From assembly GCF_003336205.1 (NCBI RefSeq), contig NZ_QPIE01000002.1, positions 124,001-188,000 on the forward strand: a DNA stretch of 64,000 nucleotides, given 5' to 3'. The notes below the pieces were generated by a model that was not told the DNA's origin, ran no database searches, and saw only the letters and a list, made by a program, of their open reading frames with translations. Below are positions 1-8,381 of the stretch, piece after piece. A program made the position numbers and the translations under genes. This DNA is from Chryseobacterium lacus (GTDB lineage: Bacteria; Bacteroidota; Bacteroidia; Flavobacteriales; Weeksellaceae). How positions within the stretch are numbered: position 1 is the stretch's first letter; every line of letters starts with the position of its first letter.

Positions 1-37
1 TCCTTATTTTTGGATGAAAATAAAACGTTCTGATTCT

Positions 38-448
38 ATGAAAACGTTCACCATTACGTCGCCTGAAGAATGGCAGGAAGTTGTTGCTGAAGTTCTGCCT
101 GAACTGCAATATCCGGTTCTTCTTCTCAAAGGAAATCTGGGCGCAGGAAAAACAACCTTCACGCAGTATTTACTGAAAGCATTGGGAAGTTCAGATGACG
201 TTTCTTCGCCCACGTATGCTATTGTGAACGAATATCATACACCGAAAGGCTTGATTTTTCATTTTGATCTGTATCGGATGAAAGACGTAAGCGAAGTGTA
301 CGACATTGGAATGGATGAATATCTGGATCAGGCCTTTTTGTGTATTATTGAATGGCCGGAGATTTATGAAGACGAACTGCAGCACTTGCCGCATCACATG
401 ATGACGATTGAAAATTCGGACGGCAGCCGCACCATAATTTTTGAATAG
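38..448 (+). CDS. tsaE: tRNA threonylcarbamoyladenosine biosynthesis ATPase TsaE
   Basis: TsaE is the small ATPase that works with TsaB and TsaD to install the t6A modification at A37 of ANN-decoding tRNAs in the cytoplasm. The P-loop GNLGAGKTTF lies near residue 35 and the family segment SSPTYAIVNEY follows. At about 136 residues it is a normal length. The ATG at 38 is preferred over the one at 14 because it puts the family's usual N-terminus first; the longer form adds eight unconserved residues. It lies 35 bp upstream of ald in the same direction and may be co-transcribed. Confidence 0.93.
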   Translation: MKTFTITSPEEWQEVVAEVLPELQYPVLLLKGNLGAGKTTFTQYLLKALGSSDDVSSPTYAIVNEYHTPKGLIFHFDLYRMKDVSEVYDIGMDEYLDQAFLCIIEWPEIYEDELQHLPHHMMTIENSDGSRTIIFE

Positions 449-483
449 TGTATCTTTGTATCTGATGATTTTAATTTAAAAAA

Positions 484-1677
484 ATGAGCAGCGGAACTAT
501 TTTCACCCCTTTCAAGGAGGAAGAACTGATGCCTTTGGAAGAAAAGCTGGAGGTGGTTCGGAGAGAACCGAAGTTCAGCATTGGCGTTCCGAAAGAAACG
601 TGCCTGGAAGAGCGTCGAACCTGTCTCACTCCCGATGCCGTTCAGGTGTTGGTTCAGCACGGACACGAGGTCATCATTGAATCTGAAGCGGGTTCCGGTT
701 CCTTTTTTACCGATCAGCAGTATGCCGATGCCGGTGCACGGATTACTTCAGATCCTAAAGAAGCATTCGGCCAGAATTTGGTGATGAAAATCAATCCGCC
801 GACGTTTGATGAAATTGATTTTCTGAAACCCAATGCGCATCTTATTTCTGCGCTTCAGATCAATCTTCGCGATGCTTCTTATTTCCTGAAACTGGCAGAA
901 AAAAAAATCAACGCTATTGCTTTTGAATTTATTTCCGATGAATACAGCCAATTGCCTTTGGTGAGGCTTATTGGCGAGATTGCAGGTACGGCTTCTGTTC
1001 TTTACGCTTCTGAACTTCTGGCACTGTCTAACGGCAATATGCTGGGTGGAGTCACCGGCGTTCGCCCGGCGGAAGTCGTGATTATCGGAGCCGGAATTGT
1101 AGGTGAATTTGCCGTAAAAGCAGCTTTAGGACTGGGAGCGAGTGTTAAGGTTTTCGACAATTCGCTTTCCAAACTTCGCAGGCTTCACATGATGATTGAC
1201 GGTAGGGTTCCTACTTCCATTATCGATCCTAAAGAACTATCGAAAAGCATACGGCGGGCTGATGTACTGATTGCCGCTTTGCCCGAAGCAAGCCGGGTTC
1301 CCGTGGTGACCGAAGATATGGTGCTTAAAATGAAAAAAGGAAGTGTGATCATCGACGTGACGGTGGATTATGGAAATCTGGTAGAAACTACGGAAATTAC
1401 AACACTTACCGATCCTTACTTTATAAAACATGATGTTATTCACTGCGGACTGCCGAATCTTACGTCGAGAATTCCGCGGACGACCAGCAAAGCGATCTCC
1501 AATTTCTTCCTGAGTTATCTTTTGGGATACGACAAAGAAGGAAGTATTGAAAATATATTCATGCATAAAAGCGAAATGAAACAGAGCTTGTACATGTACA
1601 AGGGGCGTCATACAAAAAAAATCATCTGCGACCGCTTCGGGCTGCCTTATCACGATATCAACTTATTACTTTTTTAA
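484..1677 (+). CDS. ald: Alanine dehydrogenase
   Basis: This enzyme catalyses NAD-dependent reversible deamination of L-alanine to pyruvate and ammonia. After an N-terminal extension of about 30 residues the catalytic domain begins with IGVPKETCLEERRTCLTPDA. The Rossmann motif is IGAGIVGEFAVKAALGLGA near residue 200, followed by the acidic VFDN that selects NAD. The 397-residue length fits Bacteroidota alanine dehydrogenases, which are slightly longer than the Bacillus enzyme. The stop codon shares one base with the start of the next gene (TAATG), which suggests translational coupling. A distant pyridine-nucleotide transhydrogenase alpha subunit is the main alternative, but no membrane segment is present. 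Confidence 0.92.
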   Translation: MSSGTIFTPFKEEELMPLEEKLEVVRREPKFSIGVPKETCLEERRTCLTPDAVQVLVQHGHEVIIESEAGSGSFFTDQQYADAGARITSDPKEAFGQNLVMKINPPTFDEIDFLKPNAHLISALQINLRDASYFLKLAEKKINAIAFEFISDEYSQLPLVRLIGEIAGTASVLYASELLALSNGNMLGGVTGVRPAEVVIIGAGIVGEFAVKAALGLGASVKVFDNSLSKLRRLHMMIDGRVPTSIIDPKELSKSIRRADVLIAALPEASRVPVVTEDMVLKMKKGSVIIDVTVDYGNLVETTEITTLTDPYFIKHDVIHCGLPNLTSRIPRTTSKAISNFFLSYLLGYDKEGSIENIFMHKSEMKQSLYMYKGRHTKKIICDRFGLPYHDINLLLF

Positions 1678-2051
1678 TGTTAAGAAAATTCAAATTCTAC
1701 CTCATCGGCCTTGTACCAGGGCTTCTCATTGTTTTTTTCATCCTGAATCAGAAAGGGGCAAGCTGTAGTGGCTACCTTCCGAACAGCCGCGTTATTGCTG
1801 AAACGCTGAGCAAGGATTTTTCTTATTCTGAAGATTTTCAAACAGAAATGAAGACACTCAATATCGACGAAAAATTCCTGAAAGACAGCATCATCACCAA
1901 AGGTTTTGTAGATTTTGAAAGGAGCAATGCCCAAAAAAAGCCCTGCCCCGATTATCTTTTGCATTATCCTGAAAAAAATCCCCGCTTTGAAATCACCTTC
2001 GAGAAGTGTTCCGAGAAAGTAACTTTTCAGACGGTGAAGAAAGTGAGGTGA
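1677..2051 (+). CDS. Small DUF4258-like membrane-anchored protein
   Basis: A 124-residue protein with one N-terminal membrane helix or uncleaved signal (residues 7-24) and a soluble domain. The pattern of short strands ending in PCPDYLLHYPEK resembles DUF4258, a family of unknown function. The ATG overlaps the ald stop codon, so it is probably translated with ald. Its role is unknown. The family assignment comes from recall of the motif and was not confirmed by a search. Confidence 0.7.
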   Translation: MLRKFKFYLIGLVPGLLIVFFILNQKGASCSGYLPNSRVIAETLSKDFSYSEDFQTEMKTLNIDEKFLKDSIITKGFVDFERSNAQKKPCPDYLLHYPEKNPRFEITFEKCSEKVTFQTVKKVR

Positions 2052-2127
2052 CGACTTTTTACCTTGAGACTGGAGATCATTTTTATTAAAATCATGGTTA
2101 AAAGAATATTGCTTCAGAAATAATTCT

Positions 2128-2135
2128 TACATTTG
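2128..2135 (+). promoter_or_regulatory. Bacteroidota -7 box (TACATTTG) before the Cys-rich gene
   Basis: TACATTTG fits the Bacteroidota TAnnTTTG box, with a TTG about 16 bp upstream. Transcription would start near 2142. That leaves the ATG at 2138 outside the transcript and favours the ATG at 2153 for the next gene. The spacing is shorter than the usual 19 bp. Confidence 0.5.
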
Positions 2136-2152
2136 TAATGTTTTACATTATA

Positions 2153-2614
2153 ATGCACGGAAATTTTAAAATACTATTGCTTTCCCTCACACTCGCGTTA
2201 TTTCTGGCACCGGGGATCTCCTTAGCTTGCAGCAAAAAGGAGAAGCAGGTTTTTAAAACCCAGTCACAAAGTAAAACTCACATTAAACAATCCTGTACTA
2301 CAATTCATTCCCATTCCGAAACGGTCATTAAACAGTCTTTTCCGGCAATGCAACCGTCTTGCGATAGTACCGATTGTAAGGATGAATGTTGTCATCCCAA
2401 ATCTCACAATTGCCAAACGGAAGGTTGCTCAGGAAACTGCAGTGGCAATCTTTGTGGATCTGCACAATATACTGTATTATCCGACAGCAGATTTTTAGAA
2501 GATTCCAGAAATGAAGTACTCGGTTACTATGACAGTAATTCTAATTTTTATTATCACAACCCTAAGTATTCCGGTGGGTTCCATACCATCTGGCAACCCC
2601 CTAAAATAGGTTAA
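2153..2614 (+). CDS. Secreted Cys/His-rich protein, probable metal binder
   Basis: A protein of about 153 residues with an N-terminal signal (hydrophobic residues 5-25, ending SLAC). It carries His residues (HIKQ, HSHSE) and a Cys cluster around CKDECCHPKSHNCQ and CSGNCSGNLC. It is the first gene of the copper/silver island. Soft-metal binding in the periplasm is therefore likely, but this is inferred from composition and context and no named family was recognised. The ATG at 2138 is in frame, but the putative promoter argues for 2153. The C-terminal third is Tyr/Asn-rich and lacks Cys. Confidence 0.65.
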   Translation: MHGNFKILLLSLTLALFLAPGISLACSKKEKQVFKTQSQSKTHIKQSCTTIHSHSETVIKQSFPAMQPSCDSTDCKDECCHPKSHNCQTEGCSGNCSGNLCGSAQYTVLSDSRFLEDSRNEVLGYYDSNSNFYYHNPKYSGGFHTIWQPPKIG

Positions 2615-2824
2615 TCCATTCCTTGTACAGCCTAAAATATGTTTGGTCGTAAAGTTTTGATACTTTATCCAGAATTATTTTATGGTGAATTCCGTTGAGA
2701 ACTCCCCTTTCTTTCAAAAGTCGCACTTCTGCCCAGTTTATGGTAAGCACACTTTTAAGAAACGAATGTTCACTAACGGCTTCCTGAAAAGTAAGCGCAT
2801 CATCAATCTTTAACCTATAATTTA
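2601..2824 (-). pseudogene. Orphan C-terminal gene fragment
   Basis: A minus-strand frame reads as a natural-looking protein tail with mixed helices, including LKERGVLNGIHHKIILDK and ending YKEWINLF. No credible start is present. On its 5' side the frame runs into the divergent lipoprotein gene that begins at 2825, so only the 3' part of an older gene seems to remain. The family was not recognised. It may mark an insertion or deletion edge of the metal-resistance island, or it may be a chance open frame. Confidence 0.35.
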
Positions 2825-3208
2825 ATGAAGAATATTCTTTTGGGAATACTGGCTTTTGCATCGGTATTTCTCGTTTCCTGCAACAATTCAAAAGCCGAAA
2901 ATACACAAATCGCGGTCGCAAAGTTCACCACGGGCGATATTGTTCCGCACGATCAGGTATGTATGGTAAACAACGCCTATATGGGTAAAAAACAACTCGA
3001 AGTACAGCACGAAGGTAAAACGTATTACGGCTGCTGTGAAAACTGCCAACTGAGAATTCCGGAGGAAGAAAATGCCCGCATGGCCTATGACCCGATATCA
3101 AAAAAACTTATTGATAAAGCCACTGCTATTATTGCGATCTCGGATAAAAACGACAACGTTGTTTACTTCGAAAATAAAACAAACTACGAAACCTTTTTTA
3201 ATAAATAA
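2825..3208 (+). CDS. TRASH-like metal-binding lipoprotein
   Basis: A 127-residue lipoprotein with a signal peptide and lipobox FLVSC at residues 15-19. The mature part holds one Cys in DQVCMVNN and a closely spaced pair in GCCENC about 30 residues later. This spacing is typical of TRASH/YHS-like domains that hold Cu, Ag or Zn. It is the first gene of the tightly packed cus operon (24 bp before the next gene) and likely hands metal to, or senses it for, the efflux pump. The domain call rests on the Cys spacing and the neighbours. Confidence 0.72.
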   Translation: MKNILLGILAFASVFLVSCNNSKAENTQIAVAKFTTGDIVPHDQVCMVNNAYMGKKQLEVQHEGKTYYGCCENCQLRIPEEENARMAYDPISKKLIDKATAIIAISDKNDNVVYFENKTNYETFFNK

Positions 3209-3232
3209 AATAATCTTTAAACTTATAAAATA

Positions 3233-3856
3233 ATGAAAACAGTACTATTCAGCCTTTTGGCAATCGGCACATTTGCACTTACTTCCTGCAAAGAAAACAA
3301 AGAACATAAAAACACCACTGATACAACCATGCAACACGATATGAGCACAATGTCTGACAGTCCAGCGATGGACAATATGGAAATGAATAAAGAGGTAACC
3401 GTAAGCGAAGCAAAAAAAACTTCCGCTGACCTCACGGAGCTTTATTCTCATTACACCCACCTTACATTCGCGTTGTCCGGTGATGATGATAAGGAAGCGG
3501 TAAGTGCAGCAAAAGGAATCTTGGCGTCCTTTCCCAAAATAGACAAAATCGGTTTTTCCGCTGAACAGAAGAAAGAATTTGCGGAACTGGAAGCCAGCAT
3601 CCGGGAACACGCCGAGCACATTGCAGATAACGCCGGAAAGATTGATCATCAGCGCGAACATCTGGATTTAATGAGTGCAGATTTTTACGACCTGCTGAAA
3701 GATTTCGGAACTCCAAAACCGGTGTACAAAGTATTTTGTCCAATGTATAACGATAACAAAGGCGCTTTTTGGCTTAGCGATTCACGTGAGGTGAAGAATC
3801 CTTATTACGGCAAAGAAATGCTTTCATGTGGCGAGGTTCAGGAAGAAATTAAGTAA
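3233..3856 (+). CDS. DUF3347-domain periplasmic metal-binding lipoprotein
   Basis: A 207-residue lipoprotein (lipobox ALTSC) with a Met/His-rich linker at residues 30-55 (MQHDMSTMSD). The DUF3347 helical domain follows and ends in VFCPMYNDNKGAFWLSD and NPYYGKEMLSCG. The Met, Cys and His residues suit soft Cu(I)/Ag(I) binding. DUF3347 also occurs fused to CusB-type adaptors. A separate copy 15 bp ahead of cusA suggests a periplasmic metal carrier analogous to CusF, which is otherwise missing here. Confidence 0.8.
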   Translation: MKTVLFSLLAIGTFALTSCKENKEHKNTTDTTMQHDMSTMSDSPAMDNMEMNKEVTVSEAKKTSADLTELYSHYTHLTFALSGDDDKEAVSAAKGILASFPKIDKIGFSAEQKKEFAELEASIREHAEHIADNAGKIDHQREHLDLMSADFYDLLKDFGTPKPVYKVFCPMYNDNKGAFWLSDSREVKNPYYGKEMLSCGEVQEEIK

Positions 3857-3870
3857 AACCGTACAGAACC

Positions 3871-5154
3871 ATGATTCAAAATTTAATCAAACTGTCCCTC
3901 CGCAACAGGTATTTCGTGTTGCTGATAGCAATCGGCCTTTTTATCTGGGGTATTTTTGCGGTAAGGGACAATCCCATCGATGCCATTCCGGATCTGAGCG
4001 AGAACCAGGTCATCGTTTTTACGGAGTGGATGGGCAGAAGTCCCCAGATCATTGAAGATCAGGTGACTTTCCCGCTGGTCAGCAACCTTCAGGGAATTCC
4101 GAAAATTAAGAACATCCGCGCCTCTTCCATGTTTGGGATGAGCTTCGTGTATGTTATTTTCGAAGATAACGTGGACATTTACTGGGCCAGAACCCGGGTA
4201 ATGGAACGGCTTAACTATGCCCAGCGTTTACTCCCGCAAGACGTTACGCCTACTCTCGGACCGGATGGCACCGGTGTAGGTCACGTCTTCTGGTATCATT
4301 TCGATGCACCCAAAATGGATTTGGGAGACCAGCGTGCCCTTCAGGACTGGTATGTAAAGTTTGCGCTTCAGACGGTTCCCGGTGTGGCGGAAGTAGCCTC
4401 CTTTGGCGGCTTCGAAAAACAGTACCAACTCATTGTAGATCCTGTAAAACTCCAGTACTATAACGTATCCCTCATGGATGTCATGAACAAAGTGAAAGCC
4501 AACAATAATGATGTGGGCGGACGTAAATTTGAGATGGCCGATATGGCCTATATCATTCGCGGCCTGGGTTATATCAAGAACGTAGCCGATATCGAAGAAA
4601 TTGCTTTGGGAAATTACAACGGAATTCCTGTGCGGGTTAAAGACATTGGTTCTGTACAGATGGGTGGTGATTTGCGTCTGGGTATTTTTGATGCAGACGG
4701 TGAAGGCGAAGTTGTGGGCGGTATCGTAGTGGCAAGGTATGGCGAAAATGCAGATAAGGTCATCAACGATGTGAAAGAGAAAATGAAGGACGTTGAAAAA
4801 GGACTCCCTGAAGGTGTCACCTTCAAGACATCGTACGACCGCAGTACCCTTATTGAAGGGGCAATAGACAATATCAAAACCAAGCTGATCGAAGAGATCA
4901 TCGTGGTCGCTATCATTGTTATTCTGTTCCTGTTCCACTGGCGAAGTGCATTCAGTATCATTATTCAGATTCCGGTCACCATTGCCATCAGCTTTATTCT
5001 GCTCAATGCGTTTGGACTTTCATCCAACATCATGTCGCTTACCGGAATTGCACTTGCAATCGGGGTGATTGTAGATAACGGAATTATTATGTCTGAAAAT
5101 GCGTATAAAAATCTTTCGGATTGGCAGAACCATCAACAAAATAAAAACCCATAA
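3871..5154 (+). CDS. cusA: CusA/CzcA-family RND efflux pump, N-terminal part
   Basis: The inner-membrane RND pump drives Cu(I)/Ag(I) out through the adaptor and outer-membrane channel using the proton gradient. This frame holds TM1, the first large periplasmic loop (porter subdomains PN1/PN2) and TM2-TM4, including the RND segment GIALAIGVIVDNGIIMSENA. It stops after 427 residues in the hydrophilic cytoplasmic loop before TM5; intact family members run to about 1050-1100 residues. The rest follows 2 bp later in another frame. Adding one A to the A5 run at 5143-5147 would join both parts through NKKPITMKTN. This is either a one-base frameshift (mutation or sequencing error) or a naturally split pump. 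Confidence 0.88.
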   Translation: MIQNLIKLSLRNRYFVLLIAIGLFIWGIFAVRDNPIDAIPDLSENQVIVFTEWMGRSPQIIEDQVTFPLVSNLQGIPKIKNIRASSMFGMSFVYVIFEDNVDIYWARTRVMERLNYAQRLLPQDVTPTLGPDGTGVGHVFWYHFDAPKMDLGDQRALQDWYVKFALQTVPGVAEVASFGGFEKQYQLIVDPVKLQYYNVSLMDVMNKVKANNNDVGGRKFEMADMAYIIRGLGYIKNVADIEEIALGNYNGIPVRVKDIGSVQMGGDLRLGIFDADGEGEVVGGIVVARYGENADKVINDVKEKMKDVEKGLPEGVTFKTSYDRSTLIEGAIDNIKTKLIEEIIVVAIIVILFLFHWRSAFSIIIQIPVTIAISFILLNAFGLSSNIMSLTGIALAIGVIVDNGIIMSENAYKNLSDWQNHQQNKNP

Positions 5155-5156
5155 CA

Positions 5157-7115
5157 ATGAAGACCAACTGGTTTAAAAATATATTCAGAAAAAAGGATAA
5201 GGAGAAAGACAGTTACGTTAAAATTCCAGAAGATATTAGGATGAAGATTATTGAAAAATCGTCCTTACAGGTATCCAGAGGCGTCTTTTTTTCAACAGTG
5301 ATCATCGTGGTTTCTTTTCTCCCAGTATTTATGTTGACGGGGCAGGAAGGTAAACTTTTTCACCCCCTAGCGTTTACCAAAACCTTTATCCTGATCGTTG
5401 ATGCAATCCTGGTGCTTACCCTTGCACCGGTGCTGATCTCCTTTTTTATGAAAGGAAAATTTAAGGACGATAATAAAAACCCAATAAACAGGGGCTTGGA
5501 AAGGGTGTACGAACCGCTTATCAGATGGTGCATGAAATGGAAAAAAACGACGCTTGGCATTAATATTTTGGCCCTGCTCATCAGTATTCCAATGATTATG
5601 AACCTCGGGCGTGAATTTATGCCGCCTTTGGATGAAGGATCCCTGCTCTTTATGCCGGTAACCCTGCCCGATATTTCGAACTCTGAGGCCAAAAGATTAC
5701 TGCAGGTGCAGGATAAAATCATTAAAGGAGTTCCGGAAGTGGATCATGTCCTTGGAAAAGCTGGAAGAGCCAACACGGCGACGGATAATTCACCCATCTC
5801 CATGATTGAAACCATTATTTTGTTGAAACCGCAAAGCGAATGGCGCGAGGGCAAAACAAAAGATGATCTCATCAATGAGCTGAATGCCAAACTGCAGATT
5901 CCAGGCGTAACCAATGGCTGGACCATGCCGATTTCCAACCGAATCAATATGCTTTCAACCGGGATCAGAACGGATGTGGGCGTAAAAGTATACGGACAGA
6001 ACCTGGACAGTATTGCCGTCCTTTCAGAAAAGATTAAAAAGGAACTCACAGGAATTGAAGGGATCAAGGACATGTATGTCGAACCGATTACCGGCGGAAA
6101 ATATGTGGACATTCAAGTGAAACGCGAAGAAGTAGGAAGATACGGGCTAAGCGTGGATGATGTAAATGCAGTCGTAGAAAGTGCCCTTGGCGGAATGAAA
6201 CTAACCACCACCGTCGAAGGCCGACAGCGATTCTCGGTAAACGCCAGGTACGGCCAGGATTTCAGAAATAATCTGGAGTCACTGAGAAGACTGCCTATGC
6301 AGACCATGGAATTTGGTTCCATCCCACTGAGTGCAGTGGCGGACATCCGCCTTACAGAAGGTCCACCAATGATTAATTCTGAAAATGCCATGTTACGCGG
6401 AACTGTTCTGTTCAACGTCCGTGATCGGGATTTAGGCAGTACCGTAGCAGAAGCACAGAAAAAACTCAACAGCATGGTCACCAAAATGCCTAAAGGCTAT
6501 TTCGTGGAATGGAGCGGCCAGTATGAAAACCTGATTCGGGGTGAGCAGACCTTAAAAATGATTATGCCACTGGTATTGGTCGTGATTTTCCTCTCCATGT
6601 ATTTTGCATTCAATTCTTACCGCGAAGCTTTTTTTAATCTCATCAGTATTCCTTTTGCATTAATCGGGGGCGTTTTTATGATTTCGATTTGGGGGGTGAA
6701 CCTTTCCGTAGCAGTAGCAGTAGGATTTATTGCCCTATTCGGACTTGCGGTGGAAACCGGAATCGTGATGGTCATCTACCTGAACGACGCCATGGTTCAG
6801 CTTATTGCAAAAAATGGCAACTCAAGGGAGACCATCACCAATGAAGAACTTCGTGAATATGTCATTCATGGTGCAGCCAAAAGATTAAGACCAAAGATTA
6901 TGACGGTTTGCGTGACCCTCTTCGGGCTTGTACCCATCCTGTGGAGCCACGGCGTGGGAAGTGATATGATGAAACCAATCGTATTGCCGATGGTTGGTGG
7001 TGTTTTCACTTCGGCCATTCACATCCTTTTGGTAACACCAATTATCTTTTATATGCAGAAGGAATGGGAACTGAACAAACTAGGGAAAATTGACGTCCTC
7101 GACGCTGCCCATTAA
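5157..7115 (+). CDS. cusA: CusA/CzcA-family RND efflux pump, C-terminal part
   Basis: This 652-residue frame continues CusA from the cytoplasmic loop: a charged stretch (residues 10-30), TM5 and TM6 with GQEGKLFHPLAFTKTF, then the second half with LGREFMPPLDEGSLLFMP and GKAGRANTATDNSP, the PC1/PC2 porter loops and the last six membrane segments. Met residues (MLSTGIRTDVGVKV) match heavy-metal RND pumps. Its ATG lies 2 bp past the stop of the first half, so translational re-initiation could make a two-chain pump. No membrane segment is lost at the break, and the two frames together are of full family length. Confidence 0.88.
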   Translation: MKTNWFKNIFRKKDKEKDSYVKIPEDIRMKIIEKSSLQVSRGVFFSTVIIVVSFLPVFMLTGQEGKLFHPLAFTKTFILIVDAILVLTLAPVLISFFMKGKFKDDNKNPINRGLERVYEPLIRWCMKWKKTTLGINILALLISIPMIMNLGREFMPPLDEGSLLFMPVTLPDISNSEAKRLLQVQDKIIKGVPEVDHVLGKAGRANTATDNSPISMIETIILLKPQSEWREGKTKDDLINELNAKLQIPGVTNGWTMPISNRINMLSTGIRTDVGVKVYGQNLDSIAVLSEKIKKELTGIEGIKDMYVEPITGGKYVDIQVKREEVGRYGLSVDDVNAVVESALGGMKLTTTVEGRQRFSVNARYGQDFRNNLESLRRLPMQTMEFGSIPLSAVADIRLTEGPPMINSENAMLRGTVLFNVRDRDLGSTVAEAQKKLNSMVTKMPKGYFVEWSGQYENLIRGEQTLKMIMPLVLVVIFLSMYFAFNSYREAFFNLISIPFALIGGVFMISIWGVNLSVAVAVGFIALFGLAVETGIVMVIYLNDAMVQLIAKNGNSRETITNEELREYVIHGAAKRLRPKIMTVCVTLFGLVPILWSHGVGSDMMKPIVLPMVGGVFTSAIHILLVTPIIFYMQKEWELNKLGKIDVLDAAH

Positions 7116-7133
7116 TCCTTAAATGATTACAAA

Positions 7134-8381
7134 ATGAAAAAATTAATAATAACAGCAGTACTGGCCTTCCTTTACACTACCATTGATGCTCAGCAAATGT
7201 CCCTGCCCGCAGTAATGGACAGTATCGCAGCCAACCATCCGGTGGTAAAAATGTACAATGCCGAAATCCGGTCAATGGATGCTGCCGCAAAAGGAGCAAG
7301 AAGCTGGATGCCTCCAACCGTAGGAGCAGGTTTCTTCATGACGCCCTATAATGCAAAACTCTGGCAGCGCGACGGCGATATGCTCGGCATGGGCTCAGTA
7401 GCAGTTTCGGTGGAACAGATGTTTCCTAACAGAAAGAAACTCAACGCCAACGAAAATCTGATGAAGGCAATGTCTGCTGTAGAAAAGGAAAAACTTTATG
7501 CCGCCCTCAATGAAAACTTTCAGGATGCAAAAAAACTGTATTACAGTTCCATTGTCCTGGATAAAAAGCTGAAGGTCGTTAAGGAAAACGAAAAGATGCT
7601 GGACTTTATGATTAGAAACGCCGAAATCCGGTACAAAAACGGACTTTCCAAAATATCCGCCTATTACAAAGCCAAAGCGGCCCTCGGAAGTTCAAAAAAC
7701 ATGCAGCTCATGTATGAGAATGACCTGCGCGTCAACCGCATCCGGTTGAATGCCCTCATGGGAAGAGACGCGTTCGCACCGCTGGAGATTGAGCCCGAAT
7801 ACAACCTGAATGACTACTCTCTCGAGACTTTTGGTCAGGATCTCTTTTATCAGAACAGAAGTGATCTCCGCGGCATCGACCGGGAAATCAATATTGCCAA
7901 ACTGAAGCAGGATCTGGAAAAACAGAATCTGAGACCGGAATTCGGCGTTAAGTTCGAAAATATGTTCGGTTTTGGTGGCCAGCCCATGCAGTTTTCTCTG
8001 ATGCTGATGGCAAAGCTGCCGTTTGTTTCGTGGGCTTCGGGCATGAATAAAGCCAATATTGAAAGCCTCAAACTGAAAGAAGAAGCCTTGCAGGCACAGA
8101 AAGAAATGATGGTGAACGAATACAGTGGAATGGCCTACGGAATGCGCAATGAACTGGACCTGAATAAAAATCAGCTCAAACTCTATGAAGACACCATCAT
8201 TCCAGCTTTAAAAAACAACTACAAATCCATGCAGTTGGGCTACGAGCAGAATACGGAAGAACTCTTCATGTTGTACGATGCCTGGGAACAGCTGAATATG
8301 ACCCAATTGGAATATTTCGAGATCCTGACCAAAGCACTGCAGACGCAAACTGAAATTGACCGCTTAATTGAAAGAAGATGA
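7134..8381 (+). CDS. TolC-family outer-membrane efflux protein (CusC role)
   Basis: A 415-residue protein with a signal peptide ending TTIDAQ and two OEP repeats rich in long helices (for example KAMSAVEKEKLYAALNENF and LKLYEDTIIPALKNNYKSM). It should form the outer-membrane and periplasmic tunnel of the tripartite Cus pump. It follows cusA by 18 bp. Its stop codon overlaps the next gene's start by 4 bp (ATGA), so the operon is tightly coupled. It is Met-rich in the first third, as is common in copper-linked members. Confidence 0.87.
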   Translation: MKKLIITAVLAFLYTTIDAQQMSLPAVMDSIAANHPVVKMYNAEIRSMDAAAKGARSWMPPTVGAGFFMTPYNAKLWQRDGDMLGMGSVAVSVEQMFPNRKKLNANENLMKAMSAVEKEKLYAALNENFQDAKKLYYSSIVLDKKLKVVKENEKMLDFMIRNAEIRYKNGLSKISAYYKAKAALGSSKNMQLMYENDLRVNRIRLNALMGRDAFAPLEIEPEYNLNDYSLETFGQDLFYQNRSDLRGIDREINIAKLKQDLEKQNLRPEFGVKFENMFGFGGQPMQFSLMLMAKLPFVSWASGMNKANIESLKLKEEALQAQKEMMVNEYSGMAYGMRNELDLNKNQLKLYEDTIIPALKNNYKSMQLGYEQNTEELFMLYDAWEQLNMTQLEYFEILTKALQTQTEIDRLIERR

